Part shown: positions 37,135-44,816 of the stretch, piece by piece | How positions within the stretch are numbered: position 1 is the first letter of the stretch | Layout: each line of letters begins with the position of its first letter | NCBI GenBank assembly: GCA_965215475.1 | Contig: OZ244061.1 | Location: 1,860,001 to 1,924,000 of the forward strand | From: Bin80 sp965215475 | GTDB lineage: Bacteria > Bacteroidota > Rhodothermia > Rhodothermales > Bin80 | DNA length: 64,000 nucleotides | Direction: 5' to 3' | The notes under the pieces: model-generated | What the model was told of the DNA's origin: nothing | Databases searched by the model: none | What the model saw: the letters and a program-made list of their open reading frames with translations, nothing else | Position numbers and translations under genes: made by a program

Positions 37135-38531
37135 GGGGCTTCCGTTTTTTAAGTGGGTAAAGCCTGAAAAGAAGTGTAAACGATCGGATTTGAATGAGAT
37201 TTAGAAAGGATTGATATAGTATATTGGGTGTTTACAACCCATCATTCTATCACCCTATTGACATGGCCTTAAAAATCACAGATATCAACCACCTTATCGG
37301 CGTCAAATCCCCCTGGGTGGTATCGGAAATTGAGCAAGACACCACCGAATCATGGGCGAAGATCCACGTAACGCTTCCGGACGATGTGAAGCTACACTGT
37401 CCACATTGTGGGAAGGAGTGTCCTGGTTACGATCATCGTACGCGTACATGGCGCCATACGAATATATGCGACTACCGTACGAAGGTTGTAGCGAAGGTCC
37501 CACGCGTGAACTGCCCAGAGCATGGGGTCAGTACCCTATCGGTACCTTGGGCGGATGCCCAAGTCCAATTCACCACCCAGTTTGAGGCACGCGTGATTGA
37601 TTGGTTACACGATGCAAGTACTATAGCGGCGGTGGCCGATCGTCTGGAGGTGAGTTGGACCATGATATCGCACATTATGGATCGTGCTGTGAAGCGTGGG
37701 AACGCCCGCAAAGAGAAGGAGAATGTGGAGCATATCTGTGTGGATGAGATCGCCTCCAAGAAAGGGCATAACTATGTAACGATCGTGTCGGATCCGACCA
37801 AGGATAGGGTGTTGTTTGTGGCGCAGGGTCGCAAGATTGAGAGTTTAAAGTCCTATGATACGACCTGTTCATCTGAACAACTCCAGACCCTCAAGAGCGT
37901 GAGTATGGATATGTGGCCTGCATATATTCGTGCGACCCAAGCGTGTGTACCAGATGCTCAAAAAAAGATTGCATTTGATCATTTTCATGTGACGAAATAT
38001 ATTCAGGGGGGACTCGATACCGTTCGTAAACAAGAGCATCGTGTCTTGAAGCGAGAAGGCATTCTGGATCTGGTTGGGACGAAGTATGACTGGCTCACCA
38101 ACCGGAAGAATATGTCGGCAAAACAAAAGAAACGATTGGATCAATTAAAGAACAGTACGTTGAAAACAGCACGTGCTTGGGCGATGAAAGAAATGAACTT
38201 GAAGCTGTGGAATTACACGAGTCGTACTTGGGCACGCAAAGGCTGGAAGCGATGGTTAGGATGGCTTGACAGAAGTCGGTTGGATCCCATGAGAAACGTC
38301 TCCAAGACAATCAAAAAACATCTCTGGGGAATCATCAATGCCATTGTTCTCAGGGTGAGTAATGGACCCGCTGAGAGTATCAATAGTCGGATTAAAACGA
38401 TCAAAGTTCGTGCACGAGGATTCCGAAATCCCGAGCGGTTTGCGAATGCGATATACTTCCATCTTGGCGGTCTGGATTTATATCCAGTAGGCTATCAAAA
38501 TCGTTCAACCCACTAAAAAAGTAGAAGAACC
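37135..38531 (+). mobile_element. ISL3-family insertion sequence
   Basis: About 1.4 kb with one transposase gene. Terminal inverted repeats of about 24 bp: the left (37135-37159) starts GGGGCTTCCGTTTTTT and the right (38508-38531), read inward, GGTTCTTCTACTTTTTT, both followed by AGTGGGT. Its right end lies inside a DNA methyltransferase gene. No 8-bp target duplication was found at the two ends, and the rest of the methyltransferase is not on the left side, so DNA to the left was probably deleted after insertion. Confidence 0.85.
37263..38516 (+). CDS. ISL3-family transposase
   Basis: A 417-residue transposase. It has an N-terminal zinc-finger region (LHCPHCGKEC, VNCPEHGV), a helix-turn-helix (VADRLEVSWTMISHIMDRAV), and the DDE catalytic region with HICVDEIASKKGHNYVTIVSD (first Asp), VSMDMWPAYI (second Asp) and the C-terminal GPAESINSRIKTIKVRARGFRNPE split over residues about 372-395 with the Glu. 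The ATG at 37263 (MALKITDINHL) is preferred; the frame is open from 37224. It looks intact and full length, so the element may be active. Confidence 0.92.
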   Translation: MALKITDINHLIGVKSPWVVSEIEQDTTESWAKIHVTLPDDVKLHCPHCGKECPGYDHRTRTWRHTNICDYRTKVVAKVPRVNCPEHGVSTLSVPWADAQVQFTTQFEARVIDWLHDASTIAAVADRLEVSWTMISHIMDRAVKRGNARKEKENVEHICVDEIASKKGHNYVTIVSDPTKDRVLFVAQGRKIESLKSYDTTCSSEQLQTLKSVSMDMWPAYIRATQACVPDAQKKIAFDHFHVTKYIQGGLDTVRKQEHRVLKREGILDLVGTKYDWLTNRKNMSAKQKKRLDQLKNSTLKTARAWAMKEMNLKLWNYTSRTWARKGWKRWLGWLDRSRLDPMRNVSKTIKKHLWGIINAIVLRVSNGPAESINSRIKTIKVRARGFRNPERFANAIYFHLGGLDLYPVGYQNRSTH

Positions 38532-38717
38532 AAAATGAGAATAATTATTAGCCATTAAAGCACTGTTTTTCCAGTTTGAACCAGGCTTTTTACCACGACC
38601 GTTAAACGCTTTGTTGTAGGGGGGAGATGTTGCAATTCCCTTCACTCCCATTCCTTTTATTCTCCTCAAAAACTCAATCGCGTCCCCAACTGAATAAGTA
38701 TTTAGTGCAAGATTCAT
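38532..38717 (-). pseudogene. 5' remnant of a DNA methyltransferase gene cut by the ISL3 element
   Basis: Sixty-two codons remain. ATSPPYNKAFNGRGK contains the SPPY motif IV of N6-adenine or N4-cytosine methyltransferases, placed near the N-terminus as in the beta group, followed by GSNWKNSALMANNY. After residue 62 the frame runs into the ISL3 inverted repeat and stops at 38505. The missing AdoMet-binding FxGxG part is not found on the other side of the ISL3 element. The start codon overlaps the stop of the IS1595-type transposase gene (GTATGA), so the methyltransferase was translated after it, as a passenger gene of that element would be. Confidence 0.75.
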
Positions 38718-39709
38718 ACCGCCGTTGAGTTTAGTTTCGTTTTCCGAGTAAGCATCTTGTAGGTAAGCCGTTTGCCGTCAAATCCTTTGGCTATGCTTTC
38801 CATCTGCTTGATGGTATCCAAGTCTCTGATATTATGGCGTCCTACAAATTCGTTTACGTAACGCTGTAAGTGTTTGGGAGACATTCTATGATACGTGCCA
38901 TAGTATCCACGCTTCAACAATGTCCAGAAAAACTCCATTCCGTTGATGTGGGCCTCCTCATTTACATATTCTCCTACGGAGTGTTTGACCGTTTCATGCG
39001 CTGCTCTTTTGAGCATTTGATAGCCTCTGAAATCATCTGTATAAGTTACAGCATCTTCCTTTGACGTGCTGTTTACAAACGCTACAAGGGTTTCGCCCGT
39101 CGTATCTGTGACAACCTGTAGTTGGAATTGATTGGTTCCTCTGTCTTTAATTCCAACTACAGTCGCTTTGCCCACTGTACCGCGTCCTATCCCTTCGAGT
39201 TCCTTACGCTTTGCTTTGCTCATGTTCTTGCGCTTCCCGCCTACGTAGGTTTCGTCTACCTCTACCGGCCCGAAAAACTGCTTATGCTCCTTATCCCACG
39301 TCTTCCGAATCCGCATTGCCAAGTGCCACGCGCTTTTCTGTGTAATACCAAGATCTCTGTGTAACTTCATACTGGATACGCCCTTAATCCCAGTACTCAT
39401 AATGTAAATAGCCATAGCCCATATTTGGTATCCCAAGTTACTCCTGTGCATGACCGTTCCTACTTTCACACTAAACCGCTTCCTACATCCTTTTTTCCTG
39501 CATCTGTATGGCATGGTTGGATGCTTTGCACTGACTTGAACGTTCTTACAACCACAATGCGGACATATGGACTTGCCTCCCCAGCGCTGCTGAACAAACC
39601 ACTTTTCAGCAGTTGCATCATTAGGAAACATTCTCATAAGTTTTACCCATGAGATACCTTCACGGTGCGATTTACCTAGTCCTGTTTTTGCTTTGCTTGT
39701 GTCACACAT
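38714..39709 (-). CDS. IS1595-family (ISXO2-like) transposase
   Basis: A 331-residue transposase. N-terminal zinc ribbon (ICPHCGCKNV ... YRCRKKGCRKRF), a helix-turn-helix region (GVSSMKLHRDLGITQKSAWHL), then the ISXO2-like catalytic domain: GPVEVDETYVGGKRK (first Asp), VTYTDDFRGYQML (second Asp), and HINGMEFFWTLLKRGYYGTYHRMS with the Asn/Glu third position. Length and motifs are complete. It overlaps the methyltransferase remnant by ATGA. Confidence 0.9.
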   Translation of the reverse strand: MCDTSKAKTGLGKSHREGISWVKLMRMFPNDATAEKWFVQQRWGGKSICPHCGCKNVQVSAKHPTMPYRCRKKGCRKRFSVKVGTVMHRSNLGYQIWAMAIYIMSTGIKGVSSMKLHRDLGITQKSAWHLAMRIRKTWDKEHKQFFGPVEVDETYVGGKRKNMSKAKRKELEGIGRGTVGKATVVGIKDRGTNQFQLQVVTDTTGETLVAFVNSTSKEDAVTYTDDFRGYQMLKRAAHETVKHSVGEYVNEEAHINGMEFFWTLLKRGYYGTYHRMSPKHLQRYVNEFVGRHNIRDLDTIKQMESIAKGFDGKRLTYKMLTRKTKLNSTAV

Positions 39710-39711
39710 TA

Positions 39712-39737
39712 GTATAGTACCTATGTATAGTACCTAT
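39712..39737. repeat. 13-bp perfect tandem repeat next to the IS1595-type transposase start
   Basis: GTATAGTACCTAT at 39712-39724 and again at 39725-39737. The first unit ends two bases upstream of the transposase ATG (39707-39709, minus strand), where the ribosome-binding site should be. It could bind a regulator or be a duplication. Confidence 0.8.
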
Positions 39738-39829
39738 TTTGTTATTGGGTACTAAAATATACGAAATTATTAGTTAATAGTTGCAATAAATCCAGGAAAA
39801 TTTTTGAAAACCTGCAACCTACTTTGGGT

Positions 39830-39837
39830 ACTTAGGT
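39830..39837. repeat. Target-site duplication, left side of IS copy 2
   Basis: ACTTAGGT, identical to 42373-42380. Confidence 0.9.
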
Positions 39838-39861
39838 CTGCCTTGTTATCAATACTTATAT

Positions 39862-39890
39862 TTGACAATAAAACTTTTATTGCGTATTCT
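39862..39890 (+). promoter_or_regulatory. Transposase promoter of IS copy 2
   Basis: TTGACA at 39862-39867 and TATTCT at 39885-39890 with a 17-bp spacer, as in copy 1. Confidence 0.6.
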
Positions 39891-39911
39891 TGTGTTATTC
39901 TTCACTTTACT

Positions 39912-42203
39912 ATGCAAAAAATGCAAGTACAGCAAACCATTTTAGCGACTCTTCGGAGCGATTTGCCGACCTTGTCCGAGCTCGTCACCTCAAATCAGGA
40001 CAAGAGTCGTCAGGCTCTCGGGAAACTGATTTGTTCAAAGTTCAAGTTGTTGAATACCAAGGGACGACCTCGTATTTCCGGTTGCATGAAGGCGTTATAT
40101 GTTCTGGAAGAGGAAGGACATGTTTCGCTTCCCAAGCCTCAGACGGCTTCCTTTGTTCGTGGTCCGCGTCTACTGGAGGAAAGTGTTCCAGCCCCGGTTG
40201 ACGTTCCCGCAGATGTGCGGCAGATTCAGGATTTGGAGATTCTTCTGGTCACGGGTTCGCAGGCTCGTGCAATCTGGAATACGCTTCTCGCTCGGGAGCA
40301 CCCAAAAGGAACGACTACATTTGCGGGTGCTCAGGTGCGGTATTTGATTCGGAGTACCTCTGGGTACCTGGGTGCGGTGGGCTTTTCCGCCGCGGCATTG
40401 CATCTAGGGGCACGCGATGCCTGGATGGCATGGGATCTCAGCACCCGTATGCAAAACCTGTATCGTGTCGCGAACCTCAGTCGGTTTTTGATCCGCCCAG
40501 AGATTCGTTGCAAGAATTTGGCGAGTTCCATCTTAGCACGCGTTTTGCATCGACTTCCCTCTGATTTTATGGCCCGCTATGATTATGCGCCCTATGTGGT
40601 AGAAACGTTTGTGGGTCCAGACTACGATGGAACTTGTTTTCGGGCTGCGGGATTTCACTATCTAGGGCGTACAAAGGGACAGGGACGGCATGCGTCGGCT
40701 ACGGATGCGCCCAAGTCAAAGAAAAAGATATTTGCCTATGAGTTGGATCCAAACTGGCGTACACACCTGGGGGTTCCCTTTGTGGACTTATATCCGCGTC
40801 TGGAGCCGGGCACTGGATTGGATGCGGACCACTGGGCGAATCAGGAGTTTGGCCGTGCAGAGCTTGGGGATCGTCGTCGCACGGCCCGCTTGGTCAAAAG
40901 TGTACGTCTGATGGCCAACACGGTCGGTACACCTGGCACGGCATCCCCCAAGCGCGATTCCGCGGCACTTCAGGGGTACTACAGGTTCTTTGCAAAGGCC
41001 GATGAACTCGGCATTTCCAATGAGGATATTCATGCCCCGCATTTGCAACGGACCATTGAGCGAATGCGAACCCAAGAGACGGTGCTTTTTATTCAGGATG
41101 GCACCAAACTCTCGTTCACGACGCGAACCAATACAGAGGGCTTTGATGTCATTGGAGAAAACCAGACCAGTGCAAAGGCCTACGGAATTCGTCTCCATGC
41201 AACGATTGCCGTGAGTGCAGAGGAAGGACTTCCATTAGGGATCGTGAACTGCAGTTATGGGAAACAGACCCCAAAAACACAGACTTGGCTGGATGGACTG
41301 CATGCGGTTGAGAAAGCCAGCGAAACGCTGCCTCGCAAAACTCGTGCAATTTGTGTGATGGACCGAGAGGCCGATGCATTTGAGATTTTGTCCGAGCAGC
41401 GCGCCTTACAGCGAACCGAGATTTTGGTGCGGGCCAAACATGACCGTGTGCTGGACAAGTCCAAAAACACCCGACTTTTCAGGACCATGCGAAAGGGATC
41501 GCCTGCCGGGCTAGTAGAGTTGAAGGTGGAGGATTTGAGTCGTCGGATGAAATCGGGGCGTGTGACCAGTGAAGGTCGGCCGGGCCGAAATGCGCGTATG
41601 GAAATTCGCTTCCGTAAAGTGATGCTTCCCCCAACCAAGGATCCAGCGCACGCTCCCATGCCCGTTTGGGGGGTCCATCTACGTGAACTTAATCCACCTG
41701 AGGATGCAAAGCCGATTGAATGGTATTTGGTAACGACACAAGAGGTTACAAGCCTGAAAGAGGCACAGCAGATGATTAACTATTACAAGTTGCGCTGGCG
41801 TGTGGAAGATACCTTTCGGGTGCTCAAGAGTGGCTGTAAGGTAGAAAAGTTACGGTTCCAGAAACCAAAGGTCCTGCATCGGGTACTGACGGTATACATG
41901 ATTATTACCTGGCGCATCATGCTAATGACTCTAATGGGACGTGTGGCGGGGGACTTGGAGATGGAGGTGTTTTTCAGAGGATCCGAGGCGAAGATGCTCC
42001 AAGTCTATGCTGAGAATTATCGACTTCCTGTTCCCACAAACGTATCTTCGGCTATCCTGACGGTGGCTATGATGGGGGGCTATATGAACCGTAAACATGA
42101 TCCACCGCCCGGTCATGAGATCATGTGGCGTGGCTATTCAAGTTTGCAGATCCGCGCCGTTGCGTATGAGGAGTTGGAAGCCATAGGTAAAGTAAACTGG
42201 TAG
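39912..42203 (+). CDS. DruA-like (DUF4338) / IS4-type DDE transposase fusion, copy 2
   Basis: Encodes the same 763-residue protein as copy 1 with no amino-acid difference seen: N-terminal helical domain, DruA-like domain at about 105-295, and DDE transposase with D396, D484, E632. The frame is open upstream to 39804, outside the element, but the start at 39912 corresponds to that of copy 1 and lies within the element. Confidence 0.9.
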   Translation: MQKMQVQQTILATLRSDLPTLSELVTSNQDKSRQALGKLICSKFKLLNTKGRPRISGCMKALYVLEEEGHVSLPKPQTASFVRGPRLLEESVPAPVDVPADVRQIQDLEILLVTGSQARAIWNTLLAREHPKGTTTFAGAQVRYLIRSTSGYLGAVGFSAAALHLGARDAWMAWDLSTRMQNLYRVANLSRFLIRPEIRCKNLASSILARVLHRLPSDFMARYDYAPYVVETFVGPDYDGTCFRAAGFHYLGRTKGQGRHASATDAPKSKKKIFAYELDPNWRTHLGVPFVDLYPRLEPGTGLDADHWANQEFGRAELGDRRRTARLVKSVRLMANTVGTPGTASPKRDSAALQGYYRFFAKADELGISNEDIHAPHLQRTIERMRTQETVLFIQDGTKLSFTTRTNTEGFDVIGENQTSAKAYGIRLHATIAVSAEEGLPLGIVNCSYGKQTPKTQTWLDGLHAVEKASETLPRKTRAICVMDREADAFEILSEQRALQRTEILVRAKHDRVLDKSKNTRLFRTMRKGSPAGLVELKVEDLSRRMKSGRVTSEGRPGRNARMEIRFRKVMLPPTKDPAHAPMPVWGVHLRELNPPEDAKPIEWYLVTTQEVTSLKEAQQMINYYKLRWRVEDTFRVLKSGCKVEKLRFQKPKVLHRVLTVYMIITWRIMLMTLMGRVAGDLEMEVFFRGSEAKMLQVYAENYRLPVPTNVSSAILTVAMMGGYMNRKHDPPPGHEIMWRGYSSLQIRAVAYEELEAIGKVNW

Positions 42204-42372
42204 AGAATCCGTCTGTGTAGACCGGTTGATTCAAGAGTATTTTTCCAGGACTTCAACTCGGAAATCATGCTGAAATGGAATGGTCTGGAAGGCTATACCA
42301 TACAAATTCTTGAAATTTGTGATGGATCTACGCATACTTAATTGTCAAAATATACTTTTGGCTACAGGGCAG

Positions 42373-42380
42373 ACTTAGGT
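42373..42380. repeat. Target-site duplication, right side of IS copy 2
   Basis: ACTTAGGT, identical to 39830-39837. Confidence 0.9.
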
Positions 42381-42423
42381 ATATAATTCCCTTTTGTTTC
42401 TACTACAATTTGTATAGAATAGT

Positions 42424-42431
42424 TAATTTTG
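42424..42431 (+). promoter_or_regulatory. Possible Bacteroidota-type -7 promoter element of the lipoprotein operon
   Basis: TAATTTTG fits the TAnnTTTG -7 consensus of Bacteroidota, 22 bp before the TTG start at 42454. No matching -33 TTTG at the right distance was seen. IS copy 2 ends 51 bp upstream, so the element would be intact. Confidence 0.35.
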
Positions 42432-42453
42432 CGGTGAACTAAACTGCATCATT

Positions 42454-44238
42454 TTGGCTGGAAGGCTGCCTCTGGTTCTGTCATTCGGGTTGCTTTTGGG
42501 GGCATGTACGCGAAATGCTCCACTCTTTGAACTCATGAACCCCGAACAAACCGGGATCACATTCGCCAATACGCTGACTCCCGCAGAAACCCTCAATACC
42601 TACGTCTTTCGCAATTTCTATAATGGAGGCGGCGTGGCTATTGGCGATTTGAATCGTGACGGATTGGCAGATATTTTTCTGACAGGTAACCAAGTATCCA
42701 ATCGACTGTACGTAAATCTAGGCAGCTTCCGCTTTGAGGATGTAACGGAAGAAGCAGGGCTATACTCGGCGGGTATCTGGACCACAGGAGTCAGTATGGT
42801 AGATATTAACGGGGATGGTTGGTTGGATCTTTATCTTAGTAAATCTGGACCGCCAGGAGGACCAAAACGTCACAACGAACTTTTTGTGAATCAACACGAT
42901 GGGACCTTCGTGGAAATGTCCCATGAATATGGAATCGCGTTTCAAGCTCTTGGAATTCACGCATCCTTTTTTGACTACGATGGAGACAGGGATCTGGATG
43001 CCTACGTTCTGAGTAATCCAGTGCGTTCACTAGATGACCTACAGCCTGCTCCGAACCTGCGACAGTTTCCAGATCCAGGCGTAGGCAACCGCCTTTTGCG
43101 GAACGATCATGGGCAATTCACAGATGTAACTGCAGCTTCAGGGATCTACAGTAGCAAGATCGGATTTGGGTTGGGGGTGTCGGCCGGAGATCTTAACAAA
43201 GACGGATGGACGGATCTCTATGTCTCCAATGACTTCTTTGAACGAGATTATCTCTACCTAAATCAGAAAGGAACCTTCACGGACGTAGGAACGGGTACAA
43301 CCCAGACCATGAGCCTCAGCTCCATGGGAGGAGACATCGCAGACTATAATGGGGATGGATGGCCTGATATCTTTATCTCTGACATGCTTCCAGATCTACC
43401 GTGGCGCTATCAGTCCCGCATTGCATTTCCATCCTGGGCCATGTATCTAAAAAGCGTGGCCGATGGGTACCATCATCAGGCAACACGAAATACCCTGCAA
43501 CTGAACCAAGGAGTCTTGCCCGATGGGCAAATCCGATTTAGTGAGGTTTCTCGCATTGCAGGGCTAGAAAGTACCGACTGGAGTTGGGGGGGATTGATTG
43601 CAGATTTTGATCTGGATGGTCAACGGGATATTTTTGTACCGAATGGCATCTTCAAGGATCTTTTGGATCAGGATTTCATTTCCCGCGCCTCCAATGCTGA
43701 CTCACTTCGAAGCCTCTTCCTTGCTCACGAACAACCCATCCTGAAACTTCTCGAACAGGTCCCCTCCCATGCTCTCTCCAATCATATGTTTGCAGGCCGT
43801 TCAGATTTCCGCTTTGAAGACGTAAGTCAACAGTGGGGGCTCGCGGTGCCAGGCTTTTCAAACGGAGCCGCCTATGGGGATCTGGATAATGACGGGGATC
43901 TCGACCTGGTCATCAACAATGTGAATATGCCTGCATTTATCTACCGTAACCATGCGGCAGAATCGTTTCCCGAACGGGGAAGATTGCAAATCGAACTCCG
44001 TGGAAAAGAACCCAATACTTTTGGAATCGGTGCGCAGGTGAGCGTATGGGCAGCAGGGAATCAGTGGTATACCGAACAATACCTGCAACGGGGATTTCAA
44101 TCCAGTGTTGATCCGATATTGCACTTTGGGTTCACCGGAGGGTTAGACTCGGTTATTATCCAGTGGCCACATGGCGAACGACAACTCCTCACGGAGATTG
44201 AAAATACACGTCGCCTGATCGTCGTGGAAGCCCCATGA
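42454..44238 (+). CDS. UnbV/FG-GAP (CRTAC1-type) lipoprotein, short form
   Basis: A 594-residue lipoprotein, function unknown. The start is TTG at 42454; residues 1-18 form a lipoprotein signal ending LLLGAC, with C18 lipidated. About seven FG-GAP/VCBS repeats carry calcium-type DxDxDG loops (GDLNRDGLADIFL, DINGDGWLDLYL, DYNGDGWPDIFI, DLDNDGDLDLVI). The C-terminal part (about 505-590) is the ASPIC/UnbV domain with FGIGAQVSVW, GFQSSVDPILHFGF and IIQWPHGE. It ends there, without the second propeller present in its two paralogues downstream. First gene of a four-gene operon; its TGA overlaps the next ATG. Confidence 0.85.
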   Translation: MAGRLPLVLSFGLLLGACTRNAPLFELMNPEQTGITFANTLTPAETLNTYVFRNFYNGGGVAIGDLNRDGLADIFLTGNQVSNRLYVNLGSFRFEDVTEEAGLYSAGIWTTGVSMVDINGDGWLDLYLSKSGPPGGPKRHNELFVNQHDGTFVEMSHEYGIAFQALGIHASFFDYDGDRDLDAYVLSNPVRSLDDLQPAPNLRQFPDPGVGNRLLRNDHGQFTDVTAASGIYSSKIGFGLGVSAGDLNKDGWTDLYVSNDFFERDYLYLNQKGTFTDVGTGTTQTMSLSSMGGDIADYNGDGWPDIFISDMLPDLPWRYQSRIAFPSWAMYLKSVADGYHHQATRNTLQLNQGVLPDGQIRFSEVSRIAGLESTDWSWGGLIADFDLDGQRDIFVPNGIFKDLLDQDFISRASNADSLRSLFLAHEQPILKLLEQVPSHALSNHMFAGRSDFRFEDVSQQWGLAVPGFSNGAAYGDLDNDGDLDLVINNVNMPAFIYRNHAAESFPERGRLQIELRGKEPNTFGIGAQVSVWAAGNQWYTEQYLQRGFQSSVDPILHFGFTGGLDSVIIQWPHGERQLLTEIENTRRLIVVEAP

Positions 44239-44816
44239 GCAAATTGCGCTTTTCCCTGCTATACATCCTAGTCCTTATGGCAGTAGCCTGTGGGCATCCA
44301 TCGGACTATGAGACAATGTTGGCTCGCGAAACTGCTCGCCCTGATACAATTCGGACACTCTTTTTTAACTATGAACTAGGAATGTCTCGTCAGGCATTTT
44401 TTGATTCAAGTTGGGCTTTGAATCGGCGGGGGCTAGTCACTCAAGGCCCCAGTAATATGAATGTACAGTATGATCTCACAGATCAGATGCCCCACGAGGC
44501 AACTATGCTGTATTACCCTGATTTTGAAGATGATCGAGTCGTTCAGATGCGAATACGCATCTCGTATGATGCTTGGGCGCCCTGGAATCGGCATCTCTGG
44601 TCTGACAGCCTGATTTTTGATGTTCGGGATCTCATGGAAGTATGGTACGGAGAAGGGTTTTTGACGCAGCAGGTTTCCCGGCCACTCATTGGCTCCACAA
44701 ATGAATTTATCAAAATTGATGCGAACCGGCAGATTAGAATTCAGTCCGATTCTGACAGCGAAGTACTGGTAAAAATTACGGATCTGCGAGCTCTTCCCAG
44801 CCAAGACAATGAATAG
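44235..44816 (+). CDS. Small lipoprotein of unknown function
   Basis: A 193-residue protein with a lipoprotein signal peptide (YILVLMAVAC, C19). No family recognised. The mature part has mixed charged and hydrophobic content (FFNYELGMSRQAFFDSSWALN, MLYYPDFEDDRVVQMRIRISYD) compatible with one small alpha/beta domain. It overlaps the UnbV gene before it by 4 bp and the one after it by 8 bp, so it is translated with both and may belong to the same surface complex. Confidence 0.75.
   Translation: MSKLRFSLLYILVLMAVACGHPSDYETMLARETARPDTIRTLFFNYELGMSRQAFFDSSWALNRRGLVTQGPSNMNVQYDLTDQMPHEATMLYYPDFEDDRVVQMRIRISYDAWAPWNRHLWSDSLIFDVRDLMEVWYGEGFLTQQVSRPLIGSTNEFIKIDANRQIRIQSDSDSEVLVKITDLRALPSQDNE

Larger units (their letters stand above)
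38532..39765 (-). mobile_element. IS1595-type element carrying a methyltransferase passenger, left part lost
   Basis: Consists of the intact transposase gene (38714-39709), the overlapping methyltransferase remnant and a short upstream region. Members of this family with passenger genes are known. The left end was removed by the ISL3 event; the right end was not identified by its inverted repeat, so 39765 is approximate. Confidence 0.55.
39838..42372 (+). mobile_element. IS4-superfamily insertion sequence, copy 2 (2,535 bp)
   Basis: Same length, ends and orientation as copy 1. It is flanked by its own 8-bp duplication, ACTTAGGT. The only differences from copy 1 that I saw are two GCG to GCT silent changes at about 42052 and 42067. 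It lies between the IS1595-type remnant and the lipoprotein operon, ending about 80 bp before the first operon gene. Confidence 0.95.

Noticed and set aside
38505..38717. A working restriction-modification system
   Set aside because: Only the first 62 codons of a methyltransferase remain and no restriction enzyme gene is present.
30783..42372. A composite transposon carrying the ietAS pair
   Set aside because: Each IS copy has its own target duplication on both sides and the outer 8-mers do not match, so the block did not move as one unit.
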